DNA of 48,993 nucleotides from Rhodanobacter sp. GTDB lineage: Bacteria > Pseudomonadota > Gammaproteobacteria > Xanthomonadales > Rhodanobacteraceae. The stretch is from positions 1-48,993 of the forward strand of contig SCRO01000130.1 in NCBI GenBank assembly GCA_004298505.1. Direction: 5' to 3'. Below, piece by piece: positions 30,729 to 43,528 of the stretch (position 1 is the first letter of the stretch; each line of letters starts with the position of its first letter). Under the pieces are notes generated by a model, which saw only the letters and a program-made list of their open reading frames with translations, had not been told where the DNA came from and searched no databases. Both the position numbers and the translations under genes were made by a program.

Positions 30729-32612
30729 ATGAGTGATTTCCCCCGCTGGAAGTACGCGCTGGTTGCGCTGATGATGCTGTTCGGCGTGATCTACGCGCTG
30801 CCGAATGCGTTCATTCCCGTTCCGGCCGTGCAGGTCTCCGCCAATCGCGATGCGCCGCCGGTCGACCAGGCGTTGCGCCAGCGCGTAGAGGCAACGCTGC
30901 AGCAGCAACACATTCAGTTTGGCAAGGTCGACGTGCACGGCGACAACCTGCTGGCGACGTTCGCCAATACTGACGTGCAGAAGAGCGGTTCGGACGCGAT
31001 CAAGGCGCTGCTTGGCGATGAGTACACCGTGGCCTTCAAGCTGCAGTCCACCGTACCCGGCTGGCTGAGTGCGATCGGTGCCCGCTCCATGCCGCTTGGC
31101 CTGGATCTGCAAGGTGGCGTGCACTTCCTCATGCAGGTCGACGAGAACGACGTGATCGACAAGCAGGAGAGCAGCTACGCGGACGATATCCGCAGCCTGC
31201 TGCGCGACAAGAAGATCCACTACGAGTCGGTGACGCGCAGCACGGTGCGCGGCCAGGGGGTCGCGGTGGTATTGCGTTCGGCGGAGGACCGCGCCAAGGC
31301 GTCCGACGCCATCGCCAATGAATACAACGACCTGCTGGTATCCAATGGCCCCAGCACTGGCGACCGCTTCGTGCTGAAGGCGGTGATCAAGCCGGACAAG
31401 TTGCGTGACATTTCGCGCGGCGCGATCACCCAGAACCTGCAGACGCTGCGCAACCGTATCAACGCACTGGGCGTTTCCGAGCCGTTGATCCAGCAGCAGG
31501 GCGAGAGCCACATCGTGGTCGATCTGGCCGGCGTGCAGGATCCGGCCGAAGCGAAGAAGCTGATCGGCACCGTGGCTACGCTGGAATACCGGCCGGGTAT
31601 CGGTCACCCTGGCGATCCGCAGGCGGTGGAGGCCGAAAAGACCGGCAACATCCCGCCGGATGCGAACCTGTACCACATGCGCGGCACGAACCTGCCGGTG
31701 CTGGTGAGCAAGCAGGTCATCGTGACCGGCAAGGAGCTGGTCGACGCTTCCTCCGGCATCGACCAGCAAAGCGGCACGCCCAAGGTCGACGTCACCCTGA
31801 ATGCCGCCGGCGCGCGCAAGATGAGCGATTTCACCAACGCCAACGTCGGCAAGCCGATGGCGGTGGTGTACGTCGAGCGCGTGACCGAAACCAGGATGGT
31901 CGACGGCAAGGAAGTGCGCACGCCCAAGATCACCGAGTCGGTGATCAACGACGCCAACATCGCTAGCCCGTTCGGCAAGCAATTCCAGACCACCGGCCTG
32001 GGCAGCCCGAAAGAAGCCTCCGACCTGGCCCTGCTGCTCAAGGGTGGTGCGTTCGCCGCTCCGGTGGACATCATCGAGGAAGGCGTGATTGGCTCCAGCC
32101 TGGGCGCGGACAACATCGACAAGGGCTTCAAGTCGGTGATGCTGGGCTTGGCCCTGGTGTTGCTGGCCGCCGCGATCTACTACAAGCTGTTCGGCCTGGT
32201 GGCCGATATCGCGTTGTTCTTCAACCTGGTGATCCTGGTGGCGGTGATGTCGCTGATCGGGGTGACCCTGACCATGCCAGGGATCGCCGGTATCGTGCTG
32301 ACCCTGGGCATGGCGATCGATGCCAACGTGCTGATCTGCGAACGTGTGCGTGAAGAGTTGCGCAATGGCTCTACGCCGCATGCCTCGATCCGCGCCGGTT
32401 ACGAGAAGGCCTGGTCGACCATTCTGGACGCCAACGTCACCCACCTGATCGCGGCGCTGGCCTTGACCACGATGGGCACCGGCGCGATCAAGGGCTTCGG
32501 TGTAACCCTGATGATCGGCATCCTGACCTCGCTGTTCACCTCGGTAACATTGACGCACGCGTTCACCGCGGCGATCCACGGCCACCGCAAGCTCAAGACG
32601 CTGTCCGTATAA
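30729..32612 (+). CDS. secD: Protein translocase subunit SecD
   Basis: RND-superfamily subunit that uses the proton gradient to pull proteins out of SecYEG on the periplasmic side. The 627-residue product starts MSDFPRWKYALVALMMLFGV (helix 1), has the P1 motif MPLGLDLQGGVHFLMQVDEN, a large periplasmic domain and five C-terminal helices with GLALVLLAAAIYYKLFGLVA and LTLGMAIDANVLICERVREE (the Asp and Arg relay). Length matches SecD of gammaproteobacteria. secF starts 11 bp after the stop. Confidence 0.97.
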   Translation: MSDFPRWKYALVALMMLFGVIYALPNAFIPVPAVQVSANRDAPPVDQALRQRVEATLQQQHIQFGKVDVHGDNLLATFANTDVQKSGSDAIKALLGDEYTVAFKLQSTVPGWLSAIGARSMPLGLDLQGGVHFLMQVDENDVIDKQESSYADDIRSLLRDKKIHYESVTRSTVRGQGVAVVLRSAEDRAKASDAIANEYNDLLVSNGPSTGDRFVLKAVIKPDKLRDISRGAITQNLQTLRNRINALGVSEPLIQQQGESHIVVDLAGVQDPAEAKKLIGTVATLEYRPGIGHPGDPQAVEAEKTGNIPPDANLYHMRGTNLPVLVSKQVIVTGKELVDASSGIDQQSGTPKVDVTLNAAGARKMSDFTNANVGKPMAVVYVERVTETRMVDGKEVRTPKITESVINDANIASPFGKQFQTTGLGSPKEASDLALLLKGGAFAAPVDIIEEGVIGSSLGADNIDKGFKSVMLGLALVLLAAAIYYKLFGLVADIALFFNLVILVAVMSLIGVTLTMPGIAGIVLTLGMAIDANVLICERVREELRNGSTPHASIRAGYEKAWSTILDANVTHLIAALALTTMGTGAIKGFGVTLMIGILTSLFTSVTLTHAFTAAIHGHRKLKTLSV

Positions 32613-32623
32613 GAGAACCCACC

Positions 32624-33586
32624 ATGGAAATTTTCAACCACGACAGCAACATCCACTTCCTGGGGATGCGCAAGTACACGATCACCATCGCGATCTTGCT
32701 GATGATCGGCTCGATCGCCCTGATCGCGACCCGGGGGCTCAACTACGGGCTGGATTTCACCGGCGGCATATCGATGCTGGTCAATTACGACAAGCCGGTC
32801 GAGATCGGCGAGGTACGCGGCGCGCTGGCCAAGGGCGGCTTCGCCGACGCGGTGGTGCAGAGCCTCGGTGGCACCCGCGAGGTGTCGATCCGCTTCCAGG
32901 CCAAGGATGACAAGAACGCGATCCAGGCCAACGGTACGGTCAACCTCGACCGCGTCTCCGCCGACGTCATGAAGCAGCTGCAGGTGGCCCGCGCGGATGC
33001 GAAGCTGAAAAGTCGCGACTTCGTCAGCGCGGAAGTCGGCGCGGAGCTGAAGACCGACGGTACCTGGGCCGCGTTGTTCGTGATCCTGGGCATCATGGCC
33101 TACCTGTGGATCCGCTTCGAACGCCGTTTCGCGATCGCCGCGGTCGCCACCGAGATTCACGACGTGCTGGTCACGCTGGGTATTATCGCGCTGGTGCAGC
33201 GCGAGTTCGACATGACCGTGCTGGCCTCGGTACTGGCAGTGATCGGCTACTCGATCAACGACAAGGTGGTGGTGTTCGACCGCATCCGCGAACTGTTTCG
33301 CCTGGCGCGCAAGGCCGAGCCGGAGGAAATCCTCAACCGTTCGATCAACAACACGCTGTCGCGAACCATCATCACCTCGCTGTTCACCGGCATCACCATG
33401 GGGGCGATGTATTTCATCGGCGGCCCGGCGGTGCATGGTTTCGCGATCACCATGCTGATCGGTATCGTGGTCGGTACGCTGTCCTCGATCTTTGTGGCCA
33501 GCCCGATCCTGCTGTGGCTGGGCGTGTCGAAGAAGGACCTGATGCCGGTGACTCGCGACAATCCGGAACTGGCGCGGAGGCCGTAG
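32624..33586 (+). CDS. secF: Protein translocase subunit SecF
   Basis: Partner of SecD. The 320-residue product has six membrane helices, the RGLNYGLDFTGGISMLVNYD motif after helix 1, DVLVTLGIIALVQREFDMTV, and SVLAVIGYSINDKVVVFDRI with the conserved Asp-Arg, then LSRTIITSLFTG. A ribosome site AGAGAA precedes ATG 32624. It ends the yajC-secD-secF operon. The following 171 bp hold a short tandem repeat and the motAB promoter candidate. Confidence 0.97.
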   Translation: MEIFNHDSNIHFLGMRKYTITIAILLMIGSIALIATRGLNYGLDFTGGISMLVNYDKPVEIGEVRGALAKGGFADAVVQSLGGTREVSIRFQAKDDKNAIQANGTVNLDRVSADVMKQLQVARADAKLKSRDFVSAEVGAELKTDGTWAALFVILGIMAYLWIRFERRFAIAAVATEIHDVLVTLGIIALVQREFDMTVLASVLAVIGYSINDKVVVFDRIRELFRLARKAEPEEILNRSINNTLSRTIITSLFTGITMGAMYFIGGPAVHGFAITMLIGIVVGTLSSIFVASPILLWLGVSKKDLMPVTRDNPELARRP

Positions 33587-33590
33587 GTAC

Positions 33591-33620
33591 GCATGTCGGC
33601 AGGTGTCGGCAGGTGTCGGC
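33591..33620. repeat. Short tandem repeat, 10-bp unit, three copies
   Basis: GCATGTCGGC, AGGTGTCGGC, AGGTGTCGGC: three direct copies just after the secF stop; the first differs at two bases. Likely a slippage-prone microsatellite with no evident coding role. Confidence 0.7.
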
Positions 33621-33701
33621 GAAAGGCCCCACATTGCCGGAGCTTTCGGTTGTTGAGGCGAATTCCGTCGCGTCGGCGTGAGGCCGGGTGAAAAAGCAGG
33701 C

Positions 33702-33728
33702 TACATATTTCGCGCTTGCGGTCGATAA
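33702..33728 (+). promoter_or_regulatory. Candidate sigma-28 (FliA) promoter for motAB
   Basis: TACATATT (33702-33709) and GTCGATAA (33721-33728) fit the flagellar pattern TAAAGTTT-N11-GCCGATAA: 5 of 8 at -35, 7 of 8 at -10, with exact spacing (TACA-N15-GTCGATAA). The start would be about 20-25 bp before motA. Class III control of motAB is the rule in gammaproteobacteria, which supports the match. Confidence 0.55.
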
Positions 33729-33757
33729 GAGGTGGTCGATCCGGCAGTGGAATTAGC

Positions 33758-34627
33758 ATGCTTGTGGTTTTCGGTTCCCTGGTTGTCCTCATCAGCGTCC
33801 TGGGCGGCTTCCTATTGTCGCATGGCCAGCTGATGGCACTGTGGCAGCCGTACGAGCTGCTGATCATTGGTGGCGGTGCGGCAGGGGCGTTCCTCACCGC
33901 CAACCCGGTCAAGCTCGTGAAGGCGACCTGCCGTGACATGCTGGGCCTGCTGAAAGGACCCGCCTACCGTCGTCAGGACTATATTGACCTGCTCTCGCTG
34001 CTGTATGACATTTTCGCGCTGATGCGCAAGAACGGGCTGCTCAGCCTGGAAGCCCACATCGAGGACCCGGCCAGCAGCGAGATATTCTCGGCCTATCCGC
34101 GCCTGCTGGCCGAGCAGCACCTGATCGAATTCATCACCGACTGCCTGCGTCTGATCGTGGGCGGCAGCATGAATCCGCAAGAGCTGGAGCAGCTGCTCGA
34201 AGTCGAGCTGGAAACCCATCATCAGGAGGCCGAGGCGCCAGCGCTGGCGGTGATGAAGTCCGCCGACGCGCTGCCGGGATTCGGCATCGTGGCGGCCGTG
34301 CTCGGCATCGTGACCACCATGTCGCAGCTCAGCGGCGACACGTCCAGGATCGGCGAGCACATCGCCGGCGCACTGGTGGGCACCTTCCTGGGCATCCTGC
34401 TCTGTTATGGGTTCGCGGGGCCGCTGGCTTCGGCGATGGAGAGTAGGGCACAGGAGGATGGCAAGGCTTTCGAATGCGTAAAAGTGGCCCTGATGGCTAA
34501 CCTGCGCGGCTACAACCCGATGGTGTCGGTGGAGTTTGCGCGCAAGTCGCTGTCCGACCATGCCCGGCCGAGTTTCGTCGACATGGAGGGCCACCTCAAG
34601 GGAGATCGCAGCGGAGCCGTCGCATGA
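33758..34627 (+). CDS. motA: Flagellar motor stator protein MotA
   Basis: Proton-channel stator subunit in the inner membrane. The 289-residue product begins MLVVFGSLVVLISVLGGFLL (helix 1), helix 2 follows with LLIIGGGAAGAFLTANP, then a large cytoplasmic loop with charged residues that contact FliG. Helices 3 and 4 carry KSADALPGFGIVAAVLGIVT and GTFLGILLCYGFAGPLASAM. The open frame extends to a TTG at 33716, but ATG 33758 with GTGGA upstream gives the family N-terminus. motB overlaps by 4 bp. No other flagellar genes lie in the window. Confidence 0.95.
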   Translation: MLVVFGSLVVLISVLGGFLLSHGQLMALWQPYELLIIGGGAAGAFLTANPVKLVKATCRDMLGLLKGPAYRRQDYIDLLSLLYDIFALMRKNGLLSLEAHIEDPASSEIFSAYPRLLAEQHLIEFITDCLRLIVGGSMNPQELEQLLEVELETHHQEAEAPALAVMKSADALPGFGIVAAVLGIVTTMSQLSGDTSRIGEHIAGALVGTFLGILLCYGFAGPLASAMESRAQEDGKAFECVKVALMANLRGYNPMVSVEFARKSLSDHARPSFVDMEGHLKGDRSGAVA

Positions 34628-35682
34628 GCGATGACGTCGCACCACCGATTATCATCCGTCGGGCGCGACACCGGAAGCATGGCTACCACGGCGGCGCCTG
34701 GAAGGTGGCCTATGCCGATTTCGTGACTGCCATGATGGCGTTCTTCCTGGTGATGTGGCTGATCGGCGTGGGCACCCGCGAGCAGAAGGCTGCCATCTCG
34801 GAGTATTTCAAGAACCCCAGCATGACGCCCGGCACCGCGACCATCGCGCCACCGGGCAAGGTTGGCCCGGGCGGCGCCAGCGACAGCATGATCAAGCTGG
34901 GCGGCGCGATGGACCTGCCGCGCGGACCGGGCAAGGACAAGCACGGCATGCCGGTGGTCAAGAAGAACGTCGAGGATGCCCTCAAGCAGGCGCGCGCGGC
35001 GGACAAGGCGCGCCTGGAAGAGTTGATGAAGCAACTGAACGCGGCCATCCAGAGCAGCCAGGCGCTGGCGCCGTTCAAGGACCAGTTGCTACTGGACATC
35101 ACCCCGGAAGGTTTGCGGATCCAGATCGTCGACAAGCTCAACCGGCCGATGTTCGACATAGGCAGCGCCAGGCTCAAACCCTATACCGTGCAGATCCTGC
35201 ATGAGCTGGGCGAATCGATCAACGGCGTGCCCAACAAGATCAGCATCTCAGGTCACACCGACGACGCGGCCTACACCGGCGAGCACAACTACAGCAACTG
35301 GGAGTTGTCCGCCGATCGCGGCAACGCCGCCCGGCGTGCGCTGATCGCAGGTGGCCTGGAGGCGGACAAGGTTTCGCGCGTGGTGGGCCTGGCCGCGTCG
35401 GTACCGTTCGACCGACAGAATCGCGCCGATCCGATCAATCGCCGTATCAGTATCATCGTGATGACGACCCAGGCGGAAAAAGCTGCACGCTCGCAGGAAA
35501 TGACCGACGGCAAGGACGCGATTGCGGCTGCGCCATCGACACCAGCCAGGCCGCTGGCGCAGCCTGGCAACACGACCGCACAAGCACGGCCGCCGGTATT
35601 GCCGGCAGTGATGCACGCGGCCGCAGCCACCGAGCTCCATGCGAGCGCGGATCAGCGGTCCTGGAGACCAGCGTCGCCGTGA
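34624..35682 (+). CDS. motB: Flagellar motor stator protein MotB
   Basis: Peptidoglycan-anchoring stator subunit. The 352-residue product has a basic N-terminus, a single helix with the proton-binding Asp32 in WKVAYADFVTAMMAFFLVMW, a plug and linker region, and a C-terminal OmpA-like domain with ISISGHTDDAAYTG and NWELSADRGNAARRALIAGG. After NRRISIIVMT there is an Ala/Pro-rich tail of about 60 residues, longer than E. coli MotB. The gene overlaps motA at the start and the convergent murU by 31 bp at the end. Confidence 0.95.
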   Translation: MSDDVAPPIIIRRARHRKHGYHGGAWKVAYADFVTAMMAFFLVMWLIGVGTREQKAAISEYFKNPSMTPGTATIAPPGKVGPGGASDSMIKLGGAMDLPRGPGKDKHGMPVVKKNVEDALKQARAADKARLEELMKQLNAAIQSSQALAPFKDQLLLDITPEGLRIQIVDKLNRPMFDIGSARLKPYTVQILHELGESINGVPNKISISGHTDDAAYTGEHNYSNWELSADRGNAARRALIAGGLEADKVSRVVGLAASVPFDRQNRADPINRRISIIVMTTQAEKAARSQEMTDGKDAIAAAPSTPARPLAQPGNTTAQARPPVLPAVMHAAAATELHASADQRSWRPASP

Positions 35683-36401
35683 GCGGGAGTGTTGTCGCCG
35701 TTGCCGGCGACCGCCGCGAGACGAGAATCGATCTGCGCCAGGCGAGCGGGCGTGCCGACATCCGTCCACATCCCGTCGTGGCGGGTGCCGGTGACGGATT
35801 GGCGGGCGATCGCCGGTTGCAATGCCTGGCGCAGCTTGAATGATGGCGACATGGTCACTGCGCCGGTACCCCGCTTCCAGTCGCCCAGCAGTTCGCGGCG
35901 AAACACGCCGATGCCGCCGAAGGTGAGCTTCGGCTCTCCGGTGTCGTGCAGCATGCCTTGCGCATCGAGCGCGAAATCACCGCGCGGGTGATGGGCGGGA
36001 TTGTCGACCATCAACAGATGCGCCAGTCCGGTCGGTTCAGCGGGCAGACTGGCGAAATCGACGTCGCACCAGATGTCGCCGCTGATCGCGAGGAAAGGTT
36101 CGGCCCCCAGCAGCGGCAGCGCGTTCAGCATGCCGCCGCCGGTTTCCAGTGGAGTCGCGCCTTCATAGGCATAGCGGATACGCAAGCCCCAGCGCGAGCC
36201 GTCGCCCAGCGTGTCGGGAAACTGTTCGGCCAGGTGCGAGGTGTTGATCACCACGTAATGCACGCCCGCGGCGGCGAGCTTCTCCAGCTGCCACGCGATC
36301 AGCGGCTTGCCGCCGACACTCAGCAATGGCTTGGGCGTGTGGTCAGTCAGCGGGCGCATGCGCTCGCCGCGGCCGGCGGCGAAGATCAGCGCGTGTCTCA
36401 T
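35652..36401 (-). CDS. murU: N-acetylmuramate alpha-1-phosphate uridylyltransferase
   Basis: Makes UDP-MurNAc directly from MurNAc-1-phosphate in the fosfomycin-bypassing cell-wall recycling route. The 249-residue nucleotidyltransferase starts MRHALIFAAGRGERMRPLTD, then PKPLLSVGGKPLIAWQLEKL, a GGGMLNALPLLG stretch and ISGDIWCDVDF with the metal-binding Asp. It is shorter than glucose-1-phosphate thymidylyltransferases, and pairing with amgK (4-bp overlap) fixes the role. A longer open frame to 36719 lies inside amgK and is not used. The 3' end overlaps motB tail to tail. Confidence 0.92.
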   Translation of the reverse strand: MRHALIFAAGRGERMRPLTDHTPKPLLSVGGKPLIAWQLEKLAAAGVHYVVINTSHLAEQFPDTLGDGSRWGLRIRYAYEGATPLETGGGMLNALPLLGAEPFLAISGDIWCDVDFASLPAEPTGLAHLLMVDNPAHHPRGDFALDAQGMLHDTGEPKLTFGGIGVFRRELLGDWKRGTGAVTMSPSFKLRQALQPAIARQSVTGTRHDGMWTDVGTPARLAQIDSRLAAVAGNGDNTPAHGDAGLQDR

Positions 36402-37411
36402 GCCGCTGCCGGTTGACGCAGGTCGCGTGGGCCCACACAGCGACGAAGCAGCACCACGAACTCGGCCAGCGCGGGATAGCGCCCGGCCACTTCGATCACG
36501 TAGTCGTAGACCCGCGGCAGGTCGGCGAGATAACCGTGCTTGCCATCGCGGTAATGTAGCCTGCAGAAGATGCCCAGTACCTTGATATGGCGTTGCAGGC
36601 CGATCAGGTCGAACCAGCGCCGAAAGCGTTCGCGGTCGACGTCGGCGCCGATCAACTGCGCCGCCCGCAGGCGGCGCCGGTGGCTTTCGGCCCAGGCTTC
36701 GACCTGCTGGCGATCCCATGTGAGGTAGCAGTCACGCAGCAGCGAGGCGAGGTCGTAGGTGATCGGGCCGAGCCGGGCGCCCTGGAAATCGATGATGCCG
36801 GGGTTGTCGTGTTCCACCACCAGCAGGTTGCGGCTGTGGAAATCGCGATGCACGAAGCAGCGTGGCTGTTCCAGCGCGCTGGCCAGCAACTGGGTGAATG
36901 CCGCCTCCAGCACGTCCCATTCTCCGCACTTCGGTGTGTAGCCAAGATGGGTGCCGAGGAACCACTCGGGCATGATCTCCAGCTCGCGTTGCAGGAAAGC
37001 GCGGTCGTACGGCGGCATGCCGGCTACGTCGACATCGCGCTGCATGCACAGCAGCGCCTCCATCGCGTCGGCATACAGCGCGTCGACGCTGCCCGCGTTC
37101 AAGGCCGGCAGATAGAGCCGATCGCCGAAATCCTCGATCAGCAGGAAGCCCTGCTGCAGATTCTGTGCGTGCACGGCGGGCACATGCAGCCCCGCCGCGG
37201 CGAGTCGTGCGCCAATGGCAATCCACGCTGCGGGATCTTCCTGCGCGGGAGGCGAATCCATCAGGATCCAACTCTGGCCGCCGTGCGATGTTCGCCAATA
37301 GCTGCGGAAGCTGGCGTCGGTCGAGGCCGGCGTCAGCGTGGCTGTGGAGTCGCCGAGCGCATCGCGAAGCCAGGCGAGGCGGGCGGTGGCGTGATCTTGA
37401 GGGCTGTCCAT
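36398..37411 (-). CDS. amgK: N-acetylmuramate/N-acetylglucosamine kinase
   Basis: Phosphorylates MurNAc (and GlcNAc) at the anomeric position for MurU. The 337-residue product has the aminoglycoside-phosphotransferase/kinase fold: N-lobe with TDASFRSYWR, catalytic loop FVHRDFHSRNLLV (HxDxHxxN) and metal-binding IIDFQGARLGPITYDLASLL. Bacteria with AmgK-MurU are intrinsically more tolerant to fosfomycin. It is the first gene of the amgK-murU pair; 59 bp separate it from amt upstream, which runs in the same direction. Confidence 0.92.
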   Translation of the reverse strand: MDSPQDHATARLAWLRDALGDSTATLTPASTDASFRSYWRTSHGGQSWILMDSPPAQEDPAAWIAIGARLAAAGLHVPAVHAQNLQQGFLLIEDFGDRLYLPALNAGSVDALYADAMEALLCMQRDVDVAGMPPYDRAFLQRELEIMPEWFLGTHLGYTPKCGEWDVLEAAFTQLLASALEQPRCFVHRDFHSRNLLVVEHDNPGIIDFQGARLGPITYDLASLLRDCYLTWDRQQVEAWAESHRRRLRAAQLIGADVDRERFRRWFDLIGLQRHIKVLGIFCRLHYRDGKHGYLADLPRVYDYVIEVAGRYPALAEFVVLLRRCVGPRDLRQPAAA

Positions 37412-37470
37412 GAAGTCGGTCGTTGACGAAACATCGACAGCTTATCAGGCCGTCCCGGCGAGCTCGCCTC

Positions 37471-39384
<1,914 letters not shown>

Positions 39385-39408
39385 CAACTTGTCAGAGCCC
39401 GAGCACCC

Positions 39409-39863
39409 ATGCTCCGCGTCAGCCGACTCACCGATTACGCGACCGTTGTGATGACCTGCATCGCGGCCCATCCGGTAGAGGTGCTGAGCACGGCGCAGAT
39501 TGCCGACGAGACGCATCTGGAGCTGCCGACGGTGAGCAAACTTCTGAAAACACTCGGTCACGCCGAACTGGTCGAGTCCTTTCGTGGCGTCAATGGCGGT
39601 TATCGGCTGGCCCGTCCGGCCAGTACGATTTCGCTGGCCGAGATCGTCGAGGCGCTGGAGGGCCCGATCGGCATGACCGAGTGCGGCGTGGCCGAAGGTC
39701 AATGCGACCGCGAATCGCAGTGCAGCGTCCGCGGCAGCTGGCAGCTCATCAACAGCGTGCTGGAGCAGACCCTGCGCGGAGTCAGCCTGGCCGACATGCT
39801 CGAGCCGTTGTCGCCGAAACGAAAAATTGCAGTCACCGTGAAAACGGGCGAGACCATCACCGA

Positions 39864-39867
<4 letters not shown>
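39409..39867 (+). CDS. SUF-system Fe-S regulator, Rrf2 family
   Basis: A 152-residue transcription factor with an N-terminal winged helix ([20 protein letters not shown]; helix 3 around [20 protein letters not shown]; wing [10 protein letters not shown]). Three cysteines, Cys92, Cys99 and Cys105 in [19 protein letters not shown], would hold a [2Fe-2S] or [4Fe-4S] cluster, so it senses cluster supply like IscR. It is the first gene of the suf operon and its stop overlaps the sufB start. ATG 39409 is chosen because the domain begins there; the open frame extends further upstream through the promoter. Confidence 0.9.
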
Positions 39868-41339
<1,472 letters not shown>

Positions 41340-41346
41340 CTGCAAC

Positions 41347-41442
41347 GGGAATCGGGAATGGAGAATCGGGAATCGCAAGAGCTGTCGCGCGGCCTGATTT
41401 ATCGCTTCTGACGATTCCCTATTCCCTATTTCCCATTCTCGG
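41347..41442 (+). repeat. Inverted pair of GGGAATC arrays between sufB and sufC
   Basis: Left array 41347-41375, right array about 41413-41442 with complementary ATTCCC units, some degenerate. It is almost the same design as the pheS-pheT element (17358-17452) and ends 8 bp before the sufC start codon, so a hairpin would lie next to the ribosome site. Confidence 0.85.
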
Positions 41443-41450
41443 ATCTTGAA

Positions 41451-42211
<761 letters not shown>

Positions 42212-42215
<4 letters not shown>

Positions 42216-43519
42216 ACCAACCCGTTTCAACGCCGCTGGTGGAATCCTTGCTGGAAGCACCGTTGGCGCCCAGCGGTATCGCCTGGCTGGACGCGGCACG
42301 GCAGGAGAATCTCGCCGCCTTCGCCGCCAGCGGCCTGCCTGATACGCACGTGGAGGCATGGAAATACACGGCGCTGCGCATGCTTGGTCAGCGTCGTTTC
42401 GTCGCGCTCGACATGGCCGCGCCTGCCAGCACGGTGGATGCCGCCAGCCTGGCCTTGCCTGGCGTCGACGGGCCGCGCCTGGTATTCGTCAATGGTATGT
42501 TCCGGGCCGAACTATCGCAGGTCGGGAACCTGCCCGAGGGCCTGACCCTGCAGCCGCTGTCGCAGGCGCTCGCGGGCGATGCGGAGCCGCTGCGGTTTTC
42601 GCTGTCGCGGCATTACCGCGAACCAGGTGACGCGTTCGCCCGGATCAACGCAGCGCGCGCGCGCGATGGCGTGGTGTTGCGTGTGGCAGCCCACGTTGAA
42701 ATCACCCGGCCGGTACATCTGGTCTTCATCGCGGCGGCTACCGAGATGGATCTCGCGTGGCACGCGCGCAATGTGATTGAACTGGGCGAGGGCGCCAGGT
42801 TGAACCTGGTCGAGCAGCACCTGGCCAGCGGCGAGCCGACCCAGCTGGCCACGCTGGTCAGCGAGATTGAAGTGCGCGAGGGTGCCCGGTTGCAGCTCAC
42901 GGTGCTGCAGAACGCGGCAACCAGCACGCATCTGATCCGGCACAGCGGGCTGCGCCTGCAGGCGCAGGCCCAGGCCACCTTGCACGTGCTGGAGCTTGGC
43001 GGCGCGCTGGTGCGGCATGACCTCAAGGTCGAGTTGATCGGCGATGGGGCGCAACTGTTGACTCGCGGCGTGTTCATGCCGCACGGCCGCCAGCACATCG
43101 ACACGCAGCTGGCGATCCGTCATCAGGCACTGGACACCACCTCCGACTCGAGCTGGCGTGGCGTGGCCAACGATCGCGGACGTGGCGTGTTCCGCGGCGC
43201 GATCATGGTCGCCCCTGGCGCCGACGGCAGCGACGCCAATCTCAGCAACAAGAACCTGTTGTTGTCGCCCAGCGCCGAGATCGACACCAAGCCGGAGCTG
43301 GAGATCTACGCTGACGAAGTGAAGGCCGCCCACGGTGCCACTGTCGGCCAGCTCGACGAACGTTCGCTGTTCTACCTGCGCTCGCGCGGTATCCCGCTGG
43401 CCGAGGCACGCGCGCTGCTTACGGCGGCATTCTGTCGCGCGGTGCTGGCCGACCTGCCCAATGAAGCGCTGCGTGAACACCTGTCGACCCTGCTGGTCGA
43501 ACAATTGCCCAACACTTGA
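42212..43519 (+). CDS. sufD: Fe-S cluster assembly protein SufD
   Basis: Partner of SufB in the scaffold, needed for iron acquisition. The 435-residue product has an N-terminal helical part with THVEAWKYTALRML, the parallel beta-helix core of the SufBD domain (for example HIDTQLAIRHQALDTTSDSS), and the C-terminal SNKNLLLSPSAEIDTKPELE, HGATVGQLDERSLFYLRSRG region with the conserved His. It is less conserved at the N-terminus, as usual. sufS follows 9 bp downstream. Confidence 0.94.
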
Positions 43520-43528
43520 AATGACACC

